Shown here piece by piece: positions 24,101-36,700 of a DNA stretch of 64,000 bases. A program made the position numbers and the translations under genes. Source of the DNA: Polytrichum commune (lineage: Eukaryota > Streptophyta > Polytrichopsida > Polytrichales > Polytrichaceae); NCBI GenBank assembly GCA_950295325.1, contig OX485806.1, forward strand, positions 1,736,001-1,800,000. Direction: 5' to 3'. Below the pieces are notes generated by a model. That model worked only from the letters and a program-made list of their open reading frames with translations, was not told the DNA's origin and searched no databases. Each line of letters opens with the position of its first letter. Position 1 is the first letter of the stretch.

Positions 24101-25206
24101 GATTAAATTGAAGTGTCAAGGGCCGACCCCTCAAGCCTAGTAGAAATACATCCATAGCTTACACACATATTCAGAAACACAAGAAAAGGAGGATGTCTTG
24201 TCAAGGGCGGACCCCTCAAGCCTAGTAGAAATACATTCATAGCTTACACACATATTCAAAAACAACAAGAAGAGGAGAATCTGGTGTCAAGGGCGGACCC
24301 CTCAAGCCTAGTAGAGATACATTCATATTATACACACATATTTAAAAACAACAAGAAGAGGAGAATTTGGTGTCAAGGGCGGACCCCTCAAGCCTAGTAG
24401 AATTACATTCATAGCTTACACACATATCCAAAAACAACAAAAAGATTAAATTCAAGTGAGGGCCGACCCCTCAAGCCTAGTAGAAATACATTCAAAGCTT
24501 ACACACATATTCATAAACAACAAGAAGAGGAGAATCTCGTGTGAAGGCGGACCCCTCAAGCCAAGTAGAACTACATTCATAGCTTACACACATATCCAAA
24601 AACAACAAAAAGATTAAATTCAAGTGTCAAGGGCCGACCCCTCAAGCCTAGTAGAAATACATTCATAACTTACACACATATTCAAAAAGAACAAGAAGAC
24701 GAGAATCTGGTGTCAAGGGCCGACCCCTCAAGCCTAGTAGAAATACATTCATATTATACACACATATTCAAAAACAACAAGAAGAGGAGAATCTGGTGTC
24801 AAGGGCGGACCCCTCAAGCCTAGTAGAAATACATTCATAGCTTACACACATATCCAAAAACAACAAAAAGATTAAATTGAAGTGTCAAGGGCCGACCCCT
24901 CAAGCCTAGTAGAAATACATCCATAGCTTACACACATATTCAGAAACACAAGAAAAGGAGGATGTCGTGTCAAGGGCGGACCCCTCAAGCCTAGTAGAAA
25001 TACATTCATATTATACACACATATTCAAAAACAACAAGAAAAGGAGAATCTGGTGTCAAGGGCGGACCCCTCAAGCCTAGTAGAATTACATTCATAGCTT
25101 ACACACATATTCAGAAACATCAAGAAGAGGAGAATCTCGTGTCAAGGGCGGATCCCTCAAGCCTAGTAGAAATACATTCATAGCTTACACACATATTCAG
25201 AAACAA
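21134..25206. repeat. 86-bp satellite array, right block (about 47 copies)
   Basis: The units are the same as in the left block. Higher-order structure is visible: a block with the private variants GTGTGAAGGCGG and AAGTAGAACTACATTC at 23341 recurs at 24539, 1,198 bp later (14 units). The array stops in mid-unit at about 25206 (TTCAGAAACAA), where the MULE-like element begins. Confidence 0.95.
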
Positions 25207-25807
25207 CCAACGACGCTACCGTGTGAGCGGTGGGACGCGAGCGGTGAGCAGAAAAAAGTCAACGCTTTCCAATTATAGTAATAAAATTTCCAAATTTAGA
25301 ATCCATAAATAGAAAATAAATCGTGGGACCTCTTTTTTAAGTAAAAATGATGGACCTATTTCCATGGAAATTTTGAGGGATTTAAGGACAGAGACTTGGT
25401 TTTAGGGTACCTTTCAGAGAGACTAATTCACATGATTTACTTAAACCAGGGAACTTTGGACTGTCCATATTATGGTGAGAGCCGCTTAATCATAGGCTAT
25501 GGTCACAACGTAAGAGAAAATTCTAAGTCATAAAATTAAAGCATTCAAGCATTCAAGCAAAGTAGCAAAACTGGTACCATTCAATAACATCTAAAACTAC
25601 TGTTGGAAGGAGAGACCCATAAATATTTAGAAACCTTTATAGATATTTAAAAACGATTACAATTCACATCATGTAGATAATGATAGGTCTGAAATATCAG
25701 CGATATTTTCGGAAAACGTGCACTCATACTATAGTATACTCAACGCAATAATACTTAGCGACAAATTATAAATAAGGGGGGCAGCCTAGCTCCTATAGGT
25801 ATCCATG
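25207..25807. other. MULE terminal region and transposase 3' flank
   Basis: AT-rich sequence with the GTGAGCGG-type subterminal words at its left edge, and no ORF of note. Confidence 0.5.
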
Positions 25808-28800
25808 CTAAGGTCCCACATGCTTCATGATGCCACTTTCGAGGAGGTGCTTCACTTCATTGAAACTAAGACTCGGAGCATGGATGAAAGTGTCTTCGTA
25901 TTGATCCAAGTTGCAGGTCACACGGAAGATGAAGTACAAGTGCTTGCAGTTCACCCAAGTGCGCCGCTTTCCAAGTGCTCTCGCTGACATCTCCACGAAA
26001 TCTGGGCAGGTGCACGACGGGAAGGTGCTGATAGTGATACGGTACTCTTCAACCTTAGCCTTCTTTCGGGACTGGAAGAGAATGATGCAGCCGATCCCTG
26101 GGTGAGGTATCATTGTGACGGAGGTGATTTGTCCGTCGACGTCGAGGGTTGACTCCCACTTGTTGCGTTGTTGGACGCATGGTCCGTTGTTACTGCGTCG
26201 GATCTTCTTTCCAAACCTCAGCGTAGGGTATTGATCGGCTTGGGCCGGGGTAGGGAGTTCGGCCATGGATGAGGCAACATTGGAAGAGTCGCCGAAGAGT
26301 CTTCTGGGTGACACATCTTGACGATGCTGAAGTTGGAATCCCCCTTCTTCAAGGGCCAGAACGTCCTGGAGAGTGAGGTTTGTCCCAGTGAGGACAGGCC
26401 AGACGTCCGGGACATCCGGACGGTGCTGCACCCACTTCCTCCTGGTGCCTTTGACACATCTTTCAATGTCGTCATTGCAGAAGAAGAATTGTGTCAAGAA
26501 TTCCTTGTTCTTCTTGTAGTCGCGCATGTAGCCGGTGTACGTAGGAGCTGGAGTACTTTTACCATGCCGAACGATCTTCTGGGTGCACTTGGTCTTTGTG
26601 CGAGCTTGCATGGCGAAGCAGGCCTTGGCGGAAGTCTTGGGCAGTCTAGAAATGTGCCACTTGGAGACATCGCAGTGGGTCTCCTGAATGTTATTGACGT
26701 GGGTGACCCGTTGTGGAATCGATTTCTCGGGTGATTGTGCTAGGGGCAGGTCTGATGGTGTGGAGGAATCCGTACGTGCCTTGGTTGACCTAGTGCTCAC
26801 TCGTGGATGAGAGAAGCTAACCTTGTCGGGTCTATGTGAATCATGATCAGAACCAGGGGGCATATCAAGTTTGCGCTTGGTGGTGCCAAAGACCTCCTCT
26901 CCTTCGAGTTGGGGTTTGCGGGTGCACCAATGCTCTGCTCCAGGCATGTGCTCGAGTGCTGCAACAATTCTCTTGGCGTCACCGGATCGTTGTGCAGCAC
27001 GAAGGCGGAGTTCTTCCTTTCCTGGGCCAGTACCAGAGCGATCACCCTTCAAGTAGGCGTAGTAGTTCGTACATTGCATGAACGCCCTCACAAAATCATC
27101 GACGGTCGCAACATACAGATCAGAGCCACGGTTTCCAGACTGCTGAAGCCATTTGTTAAGGACTGTCTCGGAGAGGTTGCAAGATGGCATCTCTGCCAAC
27201 TCAGAATCTGTGAAATTCTGAGAGAAATCAAGAAAATGTAGTGAGAACGCTTTGTACAAAAACAGGCTAAAATCCTAAACTGACACCCACAAACAAAAAA
27301 ACCCACAAAAACAAAACAAAATCCAAAAAAAAATTCGGACCAAAAAGCGAAACACACACTGTGGGTGGGTACTCACTAGTTGCATGAAACCACCCCATTG
27401 ACGGTAACGAAAGTGCCAGAATGCAAGCCATGTATCAAGGTCTTTGATTCCTTCCTCGGATGCAGCTCCAGAGGATAGCCACCAAGCCCGGATGGCAAGA
27501 TAACGGGACTCGGACTGCTCGGGAGTCTTGGCATCCTTGTACTGCTTGCATAACAACTTGTGTTGCTGTTGGAGGTCGGGCTTGATATGGGTGGCGGTGT
27601 GGCGCTCCATAGACACTGTCCAATGCAATAGACATGTCCTCTCGCGAGACTCCATAGGAACCTTGGGATCACCGTTGCCATAGATAATCCTAACTGCATT
27701 CCAATTGGCTTGTGCACTGTCCGCCATGAACCCTTTGAAGTTAACTTTAGCAATGCCATGTTTGAGCATAACTTCATTGAGCCCATGCCATAGAAGGCTC
27801 TGCGCCGCGACATCCTCAGACTGCATATCACAAACCGCAATAGTCATAACCCGGCAGTAGGCCGAGTCATAGACATGGCAAGCCATGGTCGTCCACCCCT
27901 TGACACGCTTGACATGGTCAAACATGACCCAAGCATCCTGCAAATCACCGTGTGGTTGCATTCTCCTGACAAGGTCCACTCCAGACACAGGGCCCACCTC
28001 GGACATCTTGAAGACGTAGACTTTCTCCAACAGCTTTCCTTGGCCTGGGAATTTATTTTCTTGCACATAGGGCCAACTGCTATGACCTCTAAGTCCGGTG
28101 ATGCTGTCAATGATCCCCCCTCGGCCAATGCGCTTGAAGGAAGTGACAGTGTTTCCAATACTCGGGGTGCTGAGGTGTTGGTACCTGTCCATGACAAACT
28201 TCATGGACTCGAGGTCCATAACTTTATTGGGATCAGATCCCGTGCGTAGAAGATACTTGGCCAGGAACTCTTTACTTGCAGCCAATGCAATGGCAGAGTT
28301 GGTGGCGGTGGGAGTCCGCTCAACCTCTCTACCAATGAGATCATGAATTTCGACCTTAGACTCTCTACAGACACCTTGCGAAACGGGGTGATGGTGATGA
28401 CCCATATGGATGCATGCACGAGTCATGTCACCTCTGCCAAGAACATAGTACATCTTAGCCTGGCAAGTATCAAGACAATAGGGTGGTGTCTTACAGACCT
28501 TACAAACGAGAGATGACCCAGCTGGGGGATCAGCATCTGCGGTGAAGGGTGAGGGGGTACAGCCTTCCCATTCGGTCTCGTTGACGTCAGTGGCTCGATT
28601 GGGGCGGTTGAGATAATCACATCCCTCGTTATGACAGCAGAGATGGCCAACACAAGATGAAAACCGGAAGGTCAAGCCGAGATCATTAGTAATGTTAGAG
28701 GTCTTTGTCCTACACCAAGCATGACCGTCGAAACGCTTGTCCATACCGAACATGAGTCTAGCATGGGAATGGGGAGCATCAGCTCCGAGAGGAGGAAACT

Positions 28801-29476
28801 CAAAGATGACGTCGCCGACAAAAACAGAGGGGAGGAAGTCAACCTTCTCATGCCTAACGGATTCATAATCAATACTCTTGAGGATGTTCTTGGACCCTGG
28901 TCGGGTTGCAAGCAACTTCAATTGCTGGACAACACTGGGACGATCTATGGAGACACCTGGGTGAACTGGGGGTCTGGAAGTAGGTGGTTGACTCACAGTA
29001 GGTGAGTGTGGAATCCTGAGAGGATTGATGAAGGGTTGATCTTGCGATGGAGGTGGGGTAATGTCTGAGGCAGGTGGCACATCATCATCAGAGTCATCGC
29101 TGAGCAAGGTAACCTCTTGGATGTCGGGCTCCTTCTTGACCGTCGCCAGAAGAGGAGCCTGCGTGGTGGAGGTGAGGGACACGCCTGGTGTAAGCAACAC
29201 AGTTGTGGTGGCCATCTCCGACTCGGTGACGCCTATGGCCTTGTACTTTGCAGGGAGCAAAAACCAAACCCTACCATCGTCAATGCGAAAGGACATCTGA
29301 AGGACAGTGTGACTCAAGTCACCGTTGTCATCAAAGACCTCTTCCTCGACATGAATTGAGTCTGGGTGGAATCTAAACCTCAGACTAAGGAACGACTCCG
29401 CGACTTTGGCTAGACCATCATCTCCTAGAGGGATCATAAGGGGGATGGAATGGTGCAGTGCTCGGATGGTGGCCAT
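25808..29476 (-). CDS. MULE-like transposase with N-terminal GCM/FLYWCH-like zinc region and C-terminal SWIM finger
   Basis: Two exons, 29476-27377 and 27217-25808, join in phase 0 across a 159-bp GT-AG intron to give 1,169 aa with no defect. The N-terminal part holds an acidic, proline-rich linker. About residues 250-300 is a Cys/His-rich block (HAWCRTKTSN, then SCVGHLCCHNEGC) like GCM- or FLYWCH-type DNA-binding zinc domains. A second Cys cluster (CKVCKTPPYC) and HMGHHHH follow. The DDE-type catalytic part has VMFDHVKR (about 516) and GFMADSAQANWNAV (about 585), typical of MULE transposases. The C-terminal SWIM zinc finger is CTCPDF...WVNCKHLYF, starting near residue 1102. The ATG at 29476 is supported by a TATA-like box about 85 bases upstream. 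The third catalytic acidic residue is not certain. The gene looks functional. Confidence 0.75.
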
Positions 29477-29558
29477 TGTAGAAGGAATGTAAATGCGAGC
29501 ATACAGAAGGGAGTGGCCAAATGGGCAATGGAATTAAGCTGAGCAGAAAGTGGGGCGG

Positions 29559-29566
29559 TGTATATA
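29559..29566 (-). promoter_or_regulatory. TATA box of the MULE transposase gene
   Basis: CTATATAC on the minus strand, about 85 bases upstream of the ATG at 29476, a normal distance for a plant core promoter. Confidence 0.5.
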
Positions 29567-29942
29567 GTGATGTGGTTAGAAGGGCATGGCAAGATGGAAT
29601 CTATGAAAGACGGCGGAGACTTGGATTAGTAGTGGAATAATAAGCGGACTCATGATAGCAACATGATTAAGAACTGAAAATGCAATGCAACAATTACTTA
29701 AGTTAGTCATGAACATATGCCAATCCAATGTAGATATATTAAGAACAAACATGAGGCTGAATGCCGAGAGCCGTAATTATAAATACACCAGAGACCACGT
29801 GAACCATTTAGTGGATGTAAGCGACATTAAAATAGATATTGGCAAATAAGGTCATAAGAATGACAGCCGCCACGAATAATGTGGAGAGCATGATAGTAGC
29901 TATGCAATAATAAATTCTAACAAATAGAATGCAACAATGTGA

Positions 29943-30368
29943 TTAACGACGAAGACGCTTATGGGGACCTTTGCCATTTTTGTCACCGTCATGTTTATGA
30001 CAATGGTCAATCCCTAAACTATGAACTGCAATGCATCCTGCGCAACCGAGTCCTTGATGTTTGGGACGTGGGGCACCCCTTGATAGAGATCTAGAGTAAG
30101 TTCCCGGTTTAATAACCCCTACTTTAGAATAGGCATGATTCTGGAAAGTAGACTTGTCCTCTATCATCTTTGCATCATCCGCCTGCAAAGATGGAGACCG
30201 TGGATGTGGAGTGTGATCTGCGACTGCCGGAGTAACGGAGCAGTCAGGGGGGTTGGCAATCTTCATGTTGTTGTCGACTGCAGAACCATCGATGGACAAC
30301 GTGGTGTGAATTTGAGATGAAATAGGAGCACCTAAAGGAGCAAGACTTGGGAGACCATCAGTACCCAT
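29943..30368 (-). CDS. Small protein of unknown function, 141 aa
   Basis: An open frame begins MGTDGLPSLAPLGAP and ends in a very basic tail (KNGKGPHKRLRR). A Cys/His-rich middle part (CAGCIAVHSLGIDHCHKHD) might bind a metal. I prefer the ATG at 30368 because a TATA box lies about 55 bases upstream; the frame is open for another 50 codons, but those are hydrophobic and include the TATA box. The gene lies head-to-tail behind the MULE transposase promoter and may be an accessory gene of that element. No family is recognised. Confidence 0.45.
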   Translation of the reverse strand: MGTDGLPSLAPLGAPISSQIHTTLSIDGSAVDNNMKIANPPDCSVTPAVADHTPHPRSPSLQADDAKMIEDKSTFQNHAYSKVGVIKPGTYSRSLSRGAPRPKHQGLGCAGCIAVHSLGIDHCHKHDGDKNGKGPHKRLRR

Positions 30369-30419
30369 TGGAGAAGGATATGATGATATGACATGAAGGA
30401 ATGGGTACAAGTAATGGGG

Positions 30420-30430
30420 TATTATATACA
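30420..30430 (-). promoter_or_regulatory. TATA box upstream of the small 141-aa gene
   Basis: TATATAATA on the minus strand about 55 bases upstream of the ATG at 30368. Confidence 0.45.
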
Positions 30431-30739
30431 CTAAGGGTAGACACCAATACCCGAATATTTGACAACCTGGTAGATCAATTAATAGACAATATATATTCAT
30501 GTAAATAGTGGACAACATGTTTCATTTAGGATTAGATGTACTACCATAATAGTCATTACTTTATCAAAACAATATAGCTGACACCGATTAGGTAGATTAG
30601 ACACTAGCGGCGCCTTTTGTAGTGTTTTAATGCAGTGTGGATAAACCGAGGAATAAATAAAGAAATTGCAGGTTAATTATCTAAATCCAAGATAATAGGA
30701 ACATAATCATGGCGCCTAGATGCTTGAGTATGGTAAGAG

Positions 30740-33700
30740 ATGAACACTCGGTCGAGAGCGAGAGCAGAACGAGAAGTGAGGAGGAGTATTGAGAAACAGA
30801 GGCGGATTGAGAGAAATGAGAGGTTCGCTACTAGAGATAACGTAGTGACCCCGTACAAATTGAGGTCAACCATGGGAAGAAAAGGAGATAATTCAAAAAA
30901 AACTACTCACAGTCGTTCAAAGCGATATGTTGAGTCATTTGAAAAGGCGGAGGTTGCTCCCATTAGGTTATTCTCTTTAGGAGAGGAAGACAACTCTGTG
31001 GAAAACGAAGAAATTCAGGTATGCTCTGGTTACATTACATTCATGTTGAATTTATTCAAAGTTTATGAGTCCCCGGCATAGTTGGCTTGAAAGGGAATCA
31101 TTATGTCTTTAGAGGCAGCTCCCCTATACAATCAACATCAATTGTTGAAGATACTTTGTCGCATCATTGCAAGTTTGGAACCAAACCTAAACCTGGTTCC
31201 GGGCAGAGGCAACAACAACCAGGAAGCGCAGCATCGAGTGAATCTACTTCGGAAAACACTAGGCAACAGATCATTCGGAACAGTGAGGACGTTGAGTGCG
31301 AAGAGGAAAGATTGGGTCGAGAGGAAGCCAACATGGAGACCGATGGCGAGTACTCTACAGAAGAGGTCAACCAGTTAAACCAATGAAAATTATTTCAATT
31401 TGTCTTGTTGTTTGGAATGTAAATAATGAAGGGTAGGGTTTCATTCCCCGAACCCTGATTGTTTTCCTAAATCTAAATCGTAGAAGGTGGGCTATAGGTT
31501 TAGATTTCAGGTTCTCCCATTATGTGGTTGTTGAATATATGGGGTTCGGGACCGAACCCTTCATTTGGAGGTCCCTAAGTGGCCTCATTTCAAGTTAGAA
31601 TCTTACACTTTGAAGCCTCGGCTCTACATTGAGATTTCGGGTGCTCACTTTATATATGTGTAGTTGGCCTCAATTCAGGTTAGAATCTAACACCTTGAAG
31701 GAAGGCTATAGGCTCATATTTCAGGTTCTCGCATTATGAGGCTATCCAATATATGGGGTTCGGGACCGAACCCTTCATTTGCAGGTGAATAAGTGGCCTC
31801 ATTTCAAGTTGGAAGCTAACGAATGAAGCCTCGGTTCTAGGTTGAGATTTCGGGTGCTCACTTTATATAAGTCCAGATGGCCTCATTTCAGGTTAGAATC
31901 TAACACTTTGAAGCCTCGGCTCTACATTGAGATTTCGGGTGCTCACTTTATATATGTCTAGTTGGCCTCATTTCAGGTTAGAATCTAACACTTTGAAGCC
32001 TCGGCTCTACTTTGAGAATTCGTGTGCTCACTTTATATATGTCTAGTTGGCCTCATTTCACGTTGGAATCTTACAATTAGAGGCCTCCTCTCTAGGTTCA
32101 GATTTTAGGTGATCAATCTATGTTGTCTTAGTTGGCCTCATTTCGGGTTAGAATCTAAGTTTTTGAAAGTGGCATATAGGCTTAGACATCAGGTTATCAC
32201 TTTATGTGGAAGTCCAATATATGGGTTTCGGGACCGAAACCTTCCTTTGGAGGTCCCTGGGTGGCCTCATTTCAACTTTGAAACGAACACTTTGAAGCCT
32301 CGGCTCCACTTTGAGATTTCGGGTGCTCACTTTATGTATGTCTTGTTGGCCTCATTTCATGTTAGAATCTTGATTTTGAAGGTGGGCTATAGGCTAAGAT
32401 TTCAGGTTCTCACTCTATGTTGATTTAGTTCGCCTCATTTAAGGTTAGAATCTAACTCTTTGAAAGTGGCCTATAGGCTTAGATCTCTGGTAGTCACTTT
32501 ATGTGGGTGTCCAATATATGGGTTTCGGGACCGAAACCTTCCTTTTGAGGTCCCTAAATGGCCTCATTTCAAGATAGAATCTTACATTTTGAAGCCTCGG
32601 CTCTACTTTGAGAATTCGGGTACTAAGTTTATATAAGTCTAGTTGGCCTCATTTCAGGTTAGAATCTAACACTTTGAAGCCTCGGCTCTACATTGAGATT
32701 TCGGGTGCTCACTTTAGATAAGTCTACATGGCCTCATTTCAGGTTAGAATCTGACACCTTGAAGGAGGGCTATAGGCTCAGATTTCAAGTTCTCATAATT
32801 ATGTGGCTGTCCAATATATGGGGTTCGGGACCGAACCCTTCATTTGGAGGTGCCTAAGTGGCCTCATTTCAGGTTAGAAGCTAACGAATGAAGCCTCGGT
32901 TCTAGGTTCAGATTTCGGGTGCTCACTTTAGATAAGTCTACATGGCCTCATTTCAGGTTAGAATCTCACACCTTGAAGGAGGGCTATAGGCTCAGATTTC
33001 AAGTTCTTATAATTATGTGGTTGTCCAATATATGGGGTTCGGGACCGAACCCTTCATTTGGAGGTGCCTAAGTGGCCTCATTTCAGGTTAGAAGCTAACG
33101 AATGAAGCCTCGGTTCTAGGTTCAGATTTCGGGTGCTCACTTTAGATAAGTCTACATGGCCTCATTTCAGGTTAGAATCTCACACCTTGAAGGAGGGCTA
33201 TAGGCTCAGATTTCAAGTTCTTATAATTATGTGGTTGTCCAATATATGGGGTTCGGGACCGAACCCTTCATTTGGAGGTGCCTAAGTGGCCTCATTTCAG
33301 GTTAGAAGCTAACGAATGAAGCCTCGGTTCTAGGTTCAGATTTCGGGTGCTCACTTTATATAAGTCTACATGGCCTCATTTCAGGTTAGAATCTCACACC
33401 TTAAAGCCTCGGCTCTTCTTTGAGAATTCGGGTGCTCACTTTATATATGTCTAGTTGGCCTCATTTCAGGTTAGAATCTCACACCTTGAAGGAGGGCTAT
33501 ATGCTCAGATTTCAAGTTCTCATAATTATGTGGCTGTCCAATATATGGGGTTCGGGACCGAACCCTTCATTTGGAGGTGCCTAAGTGGCTTCATTTCAGG
33601 TTAGAAGCTAACGAATGAAGCCTCGGTTCTAGGTTCAGATTTCGGGTGCTCACTTTATATAAGTCTACATGGCCTCATTTCAGGTTAGAATCTCACACCT

Positions 33701-36700
33701 TGAAGCCTTGGCTCTACTTTGAGAATTCGGGTGCTCACTTTATATATGTCTAGTTGGCCTCATTTCAGGTTAGAATCTGACACCTTGAAGGAGGGCTATA
33801 GGCTCAGATTTCAAGTTCTCACATTATCTGGTTGTCCAATATATGGGGTCCGGGACCGAACCCTTCATTTGGAGGTGCCTAAGTGCCCTCATTTCAGGTT
33901 AGAAGCTAACGAATGAAGCCTCGGTTCTAGGTTCTGATTTCGGGTGCTCACTTTATATAAGTCTACATGGCCTCATTTCAGGTTAGAATCTCACACCTTG
34001 AAGGAGGGCTATAGGCTCAGATTTCAAGTTCTCATAATTATGTGGCTGTCCAATATATGGGGTTCGGGACCGAACCCTTCATTTGGAGGTGCCTAAGTGG
34101 CCTCATTTCAGGTTAGAAGCTAACGAATGAAGCCTCGGTTCTAGGTTCAGATTTCGGGTGCTCACTTTATATAAGTCTACATGGCCTCATTTCAGGTTAG
34201 AATCTCACACCTTGAAGCCTCGGCTCTACTTTGAGAATTCGGGTGCTCACTTTATATATGTCTAGTTGGCCTCATTTCAGGTTAGAAGCTAACGAATGAA
34301 GCCTCGGTTCTAGGTTCAGATTTCGGGTGCTCATTTTATATAAGTCTACATGGCCTCATTTCAGGTTAGAATCTCACACCTCTAAGCCTCGGCTCTACTT
34401 TGAAAATTCGGGTGCTCACTTTATATATGTCTAGTTGGCCTCATTTCAGGTTAGAATCTCACACCTTGAAGGAGGGCTATAGGCTCAGATTTCAAGTTCT
34501 CACATTATGTGGTTGTCCAATATATGGGGTTCGGGACCGAACCCTTCATTTGGAGGTGCCTAAGTGGCCTCATTTCAGGTTAGAAGCTAACGAATGAAGC
34601 CTCGGTTCTAGGTTCAGATTTCGGGTGCTCACTTTATATAAGTCTACATGGCCTCATTTCAGGTTAGAATCTCACACCTTGAAGCCTTGGCCCTACTTTG
34701 AGAATTCGGGTGCTCACTTTATATATGTCTAGTTGGCCTCATTTCAAGTTAGAATGTAGTATTTGAAGCTGGGCTCTAGGCTTAGATTTCACGTTCTCAG
34801 ATTATGTGGCTGTCAAATATATATGGGGTTCGGGACCGAAACCTTCCTTGGGAGGTCCCTAGGTGGGCTCATTTCAAATTATAAACTAACACTTTCAAGC
34901 CTCGGCTATACTTTGAGATTTCAAATGCTCACTTTATATGTGTGTAGTTGGCCTCATTTCAGGTTAGAATGTAGTACTTGAAGATGGGCTATAGGCTAAG
35001 ATTTCAGGTTCTCACATTATATGGCTCTAATGGTTAGAAGTTAATTACAAAGCAACATTATCAATTTGGGTCAAATGATACCTACTTTGATCTACAATGT
35101 GTTGACTCTTTGGTAGGTGCATGCTATATCTTCGCCACCTTCGACACAAGTATCGGAGGGAAAGCTTCCAGATATGGATATACTAGAGGACGAGCATGAG
35201 ATAGAAGAAGAGTCTCTTAGAGATAATGCTCACTTTCTAGGTAGTGAGGATGAGATTCGGACCAGGCAAAAAGTTAACTCTGTGGCCACGATTACAAGCT
35301 TGATATTTCAACCAAACAGTTCTTCGCGATTTAATATTCCGTTGTGCAGATTGATGGCAATGCCAATGGTACGGCCAACTCTGGCATCCGATCTTGCTAA
35401 GCTCGAGCAAGAATTTGTGCATGGATACAGGGAATGCGCTTCGGTCTTTTATGTTACAATCACCAATAAAGACGGAAATACCCATGAAGTGACGGAAGCT
35501 GATAAAGCTTCTTGGGGTCCTATTTGGGACGCCAAAAACGCCATTTTCAAGTCATTTCTCCTCTCGGATCCAGCGTTGGCTCCATTCACAAATTTGATGT
35601 TTTTTGTGTGCGACGGTAACCATAGGCGTCAAGCTTGGTTAAATCACATTGACAGACTTCACCGAACTGATGAGGATTGGCATTATTTGGTGGATTCAAT
35701 TCTCCTGGACACAAAGGGGAAAAATGGACTTGTTATACAAATCATGCACAACATAAACAAGTATGTTCATTCTCTTTTGATATATAATCTTTCATTGAAA
35801 ATTCAATATGATTTCACTTTCTTTCTTACTACGATAATCTAATATCTTCCATTTGATTTTTGTATTTAGACATACAGAGGACTCTCATGTGAAGACCAAC
35901 ATTGTCCATACCCTCTTCAGGGTTCAGAAGTATGGTCTTATGTCAATTGAACAATTCAATGACATTTTGAGTCCAACCGACCTCAAAAAGTACAAGAAGT
36001 CTCAGAAGACTTGGTATTCGTTACCATTACATGTATTTACAAATTTCATATTTCAGGTGCGTCACGGAATAGTCCTAATGATTTTATAAAATATGTAAAC
36101 TTTGATGGTGGGCTATAGGTTAAGATTTCAGGTTCTCACATTTTGTGGATGTCCAATATATGGGGTTCGGGACCGAACCCCAATTAGAAGGTTCCTAAGT
36201 AGCCTCATTTTAGGTTAGAATCTAACACTTTGAAGCCTCGGCTCTAGTTTGATTTTTCACATGCTCACTTTATGTTGGTTTAGTTACCTTCATTTCATGT
36301 TAGAATGTAAATCTTTGAAAGTGGCCTATAGGCTTAGATTTCAGGGTCTCATTTTATGTGGGTGTCCAATATATGGATTTCGGGACCGAAACCTTCCTTT
36401 GGAGGTCTAGAAGGTCACATTTTGAAGCCTCAGCTTCAAGTTTCACATTACAGGTGCTCACTTTATATTTATCTAGTTGGCCTCATTTCACGTTAGAATC
36501 TAACAATAAGAGGCCTCGGCTCTAAGTTCAGATTTAAGGTAAACACTTTATGTTGTTTTAGTTGGCCTCATTTCAGGTTAGACTCTACCTCTAAGTGGCC
36601 TCATTTGAACTTAGAAATTGGCACTTTGAAGCCTCCGCTCTAGTTTGAGATTTCAGGTGCTCACTTTATGTAAGTCTAGTTGCCACATTTCAAGTTAGAA

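Larger units (their letters stand above)
25207..29600 (-). mobile_element. MULE-like transposon, left end visible, right end not found
   Basis: The satellite is interrupted at about 25206 by CCAACGACGCTACCGTGTGA, followed by several GTGAGCGG/GTGAGCAG words. A closely similar terminal block (CCAGCGACGCTATCTTGTGA with the same words) occurs at 55588, next to a remnant of the same transposase gene, which supports this as the element end. The other end and a target duplication were not located; the satellite does not resume before 31 kb. The right border given here is only the promoter region of the transposase. Confidence 0.55.

Noticed and set aside
18164..25206. CRISPR-like array
   Set aside because: Units are head-to-tail without unique spacers, and the context is a plant-type genome.
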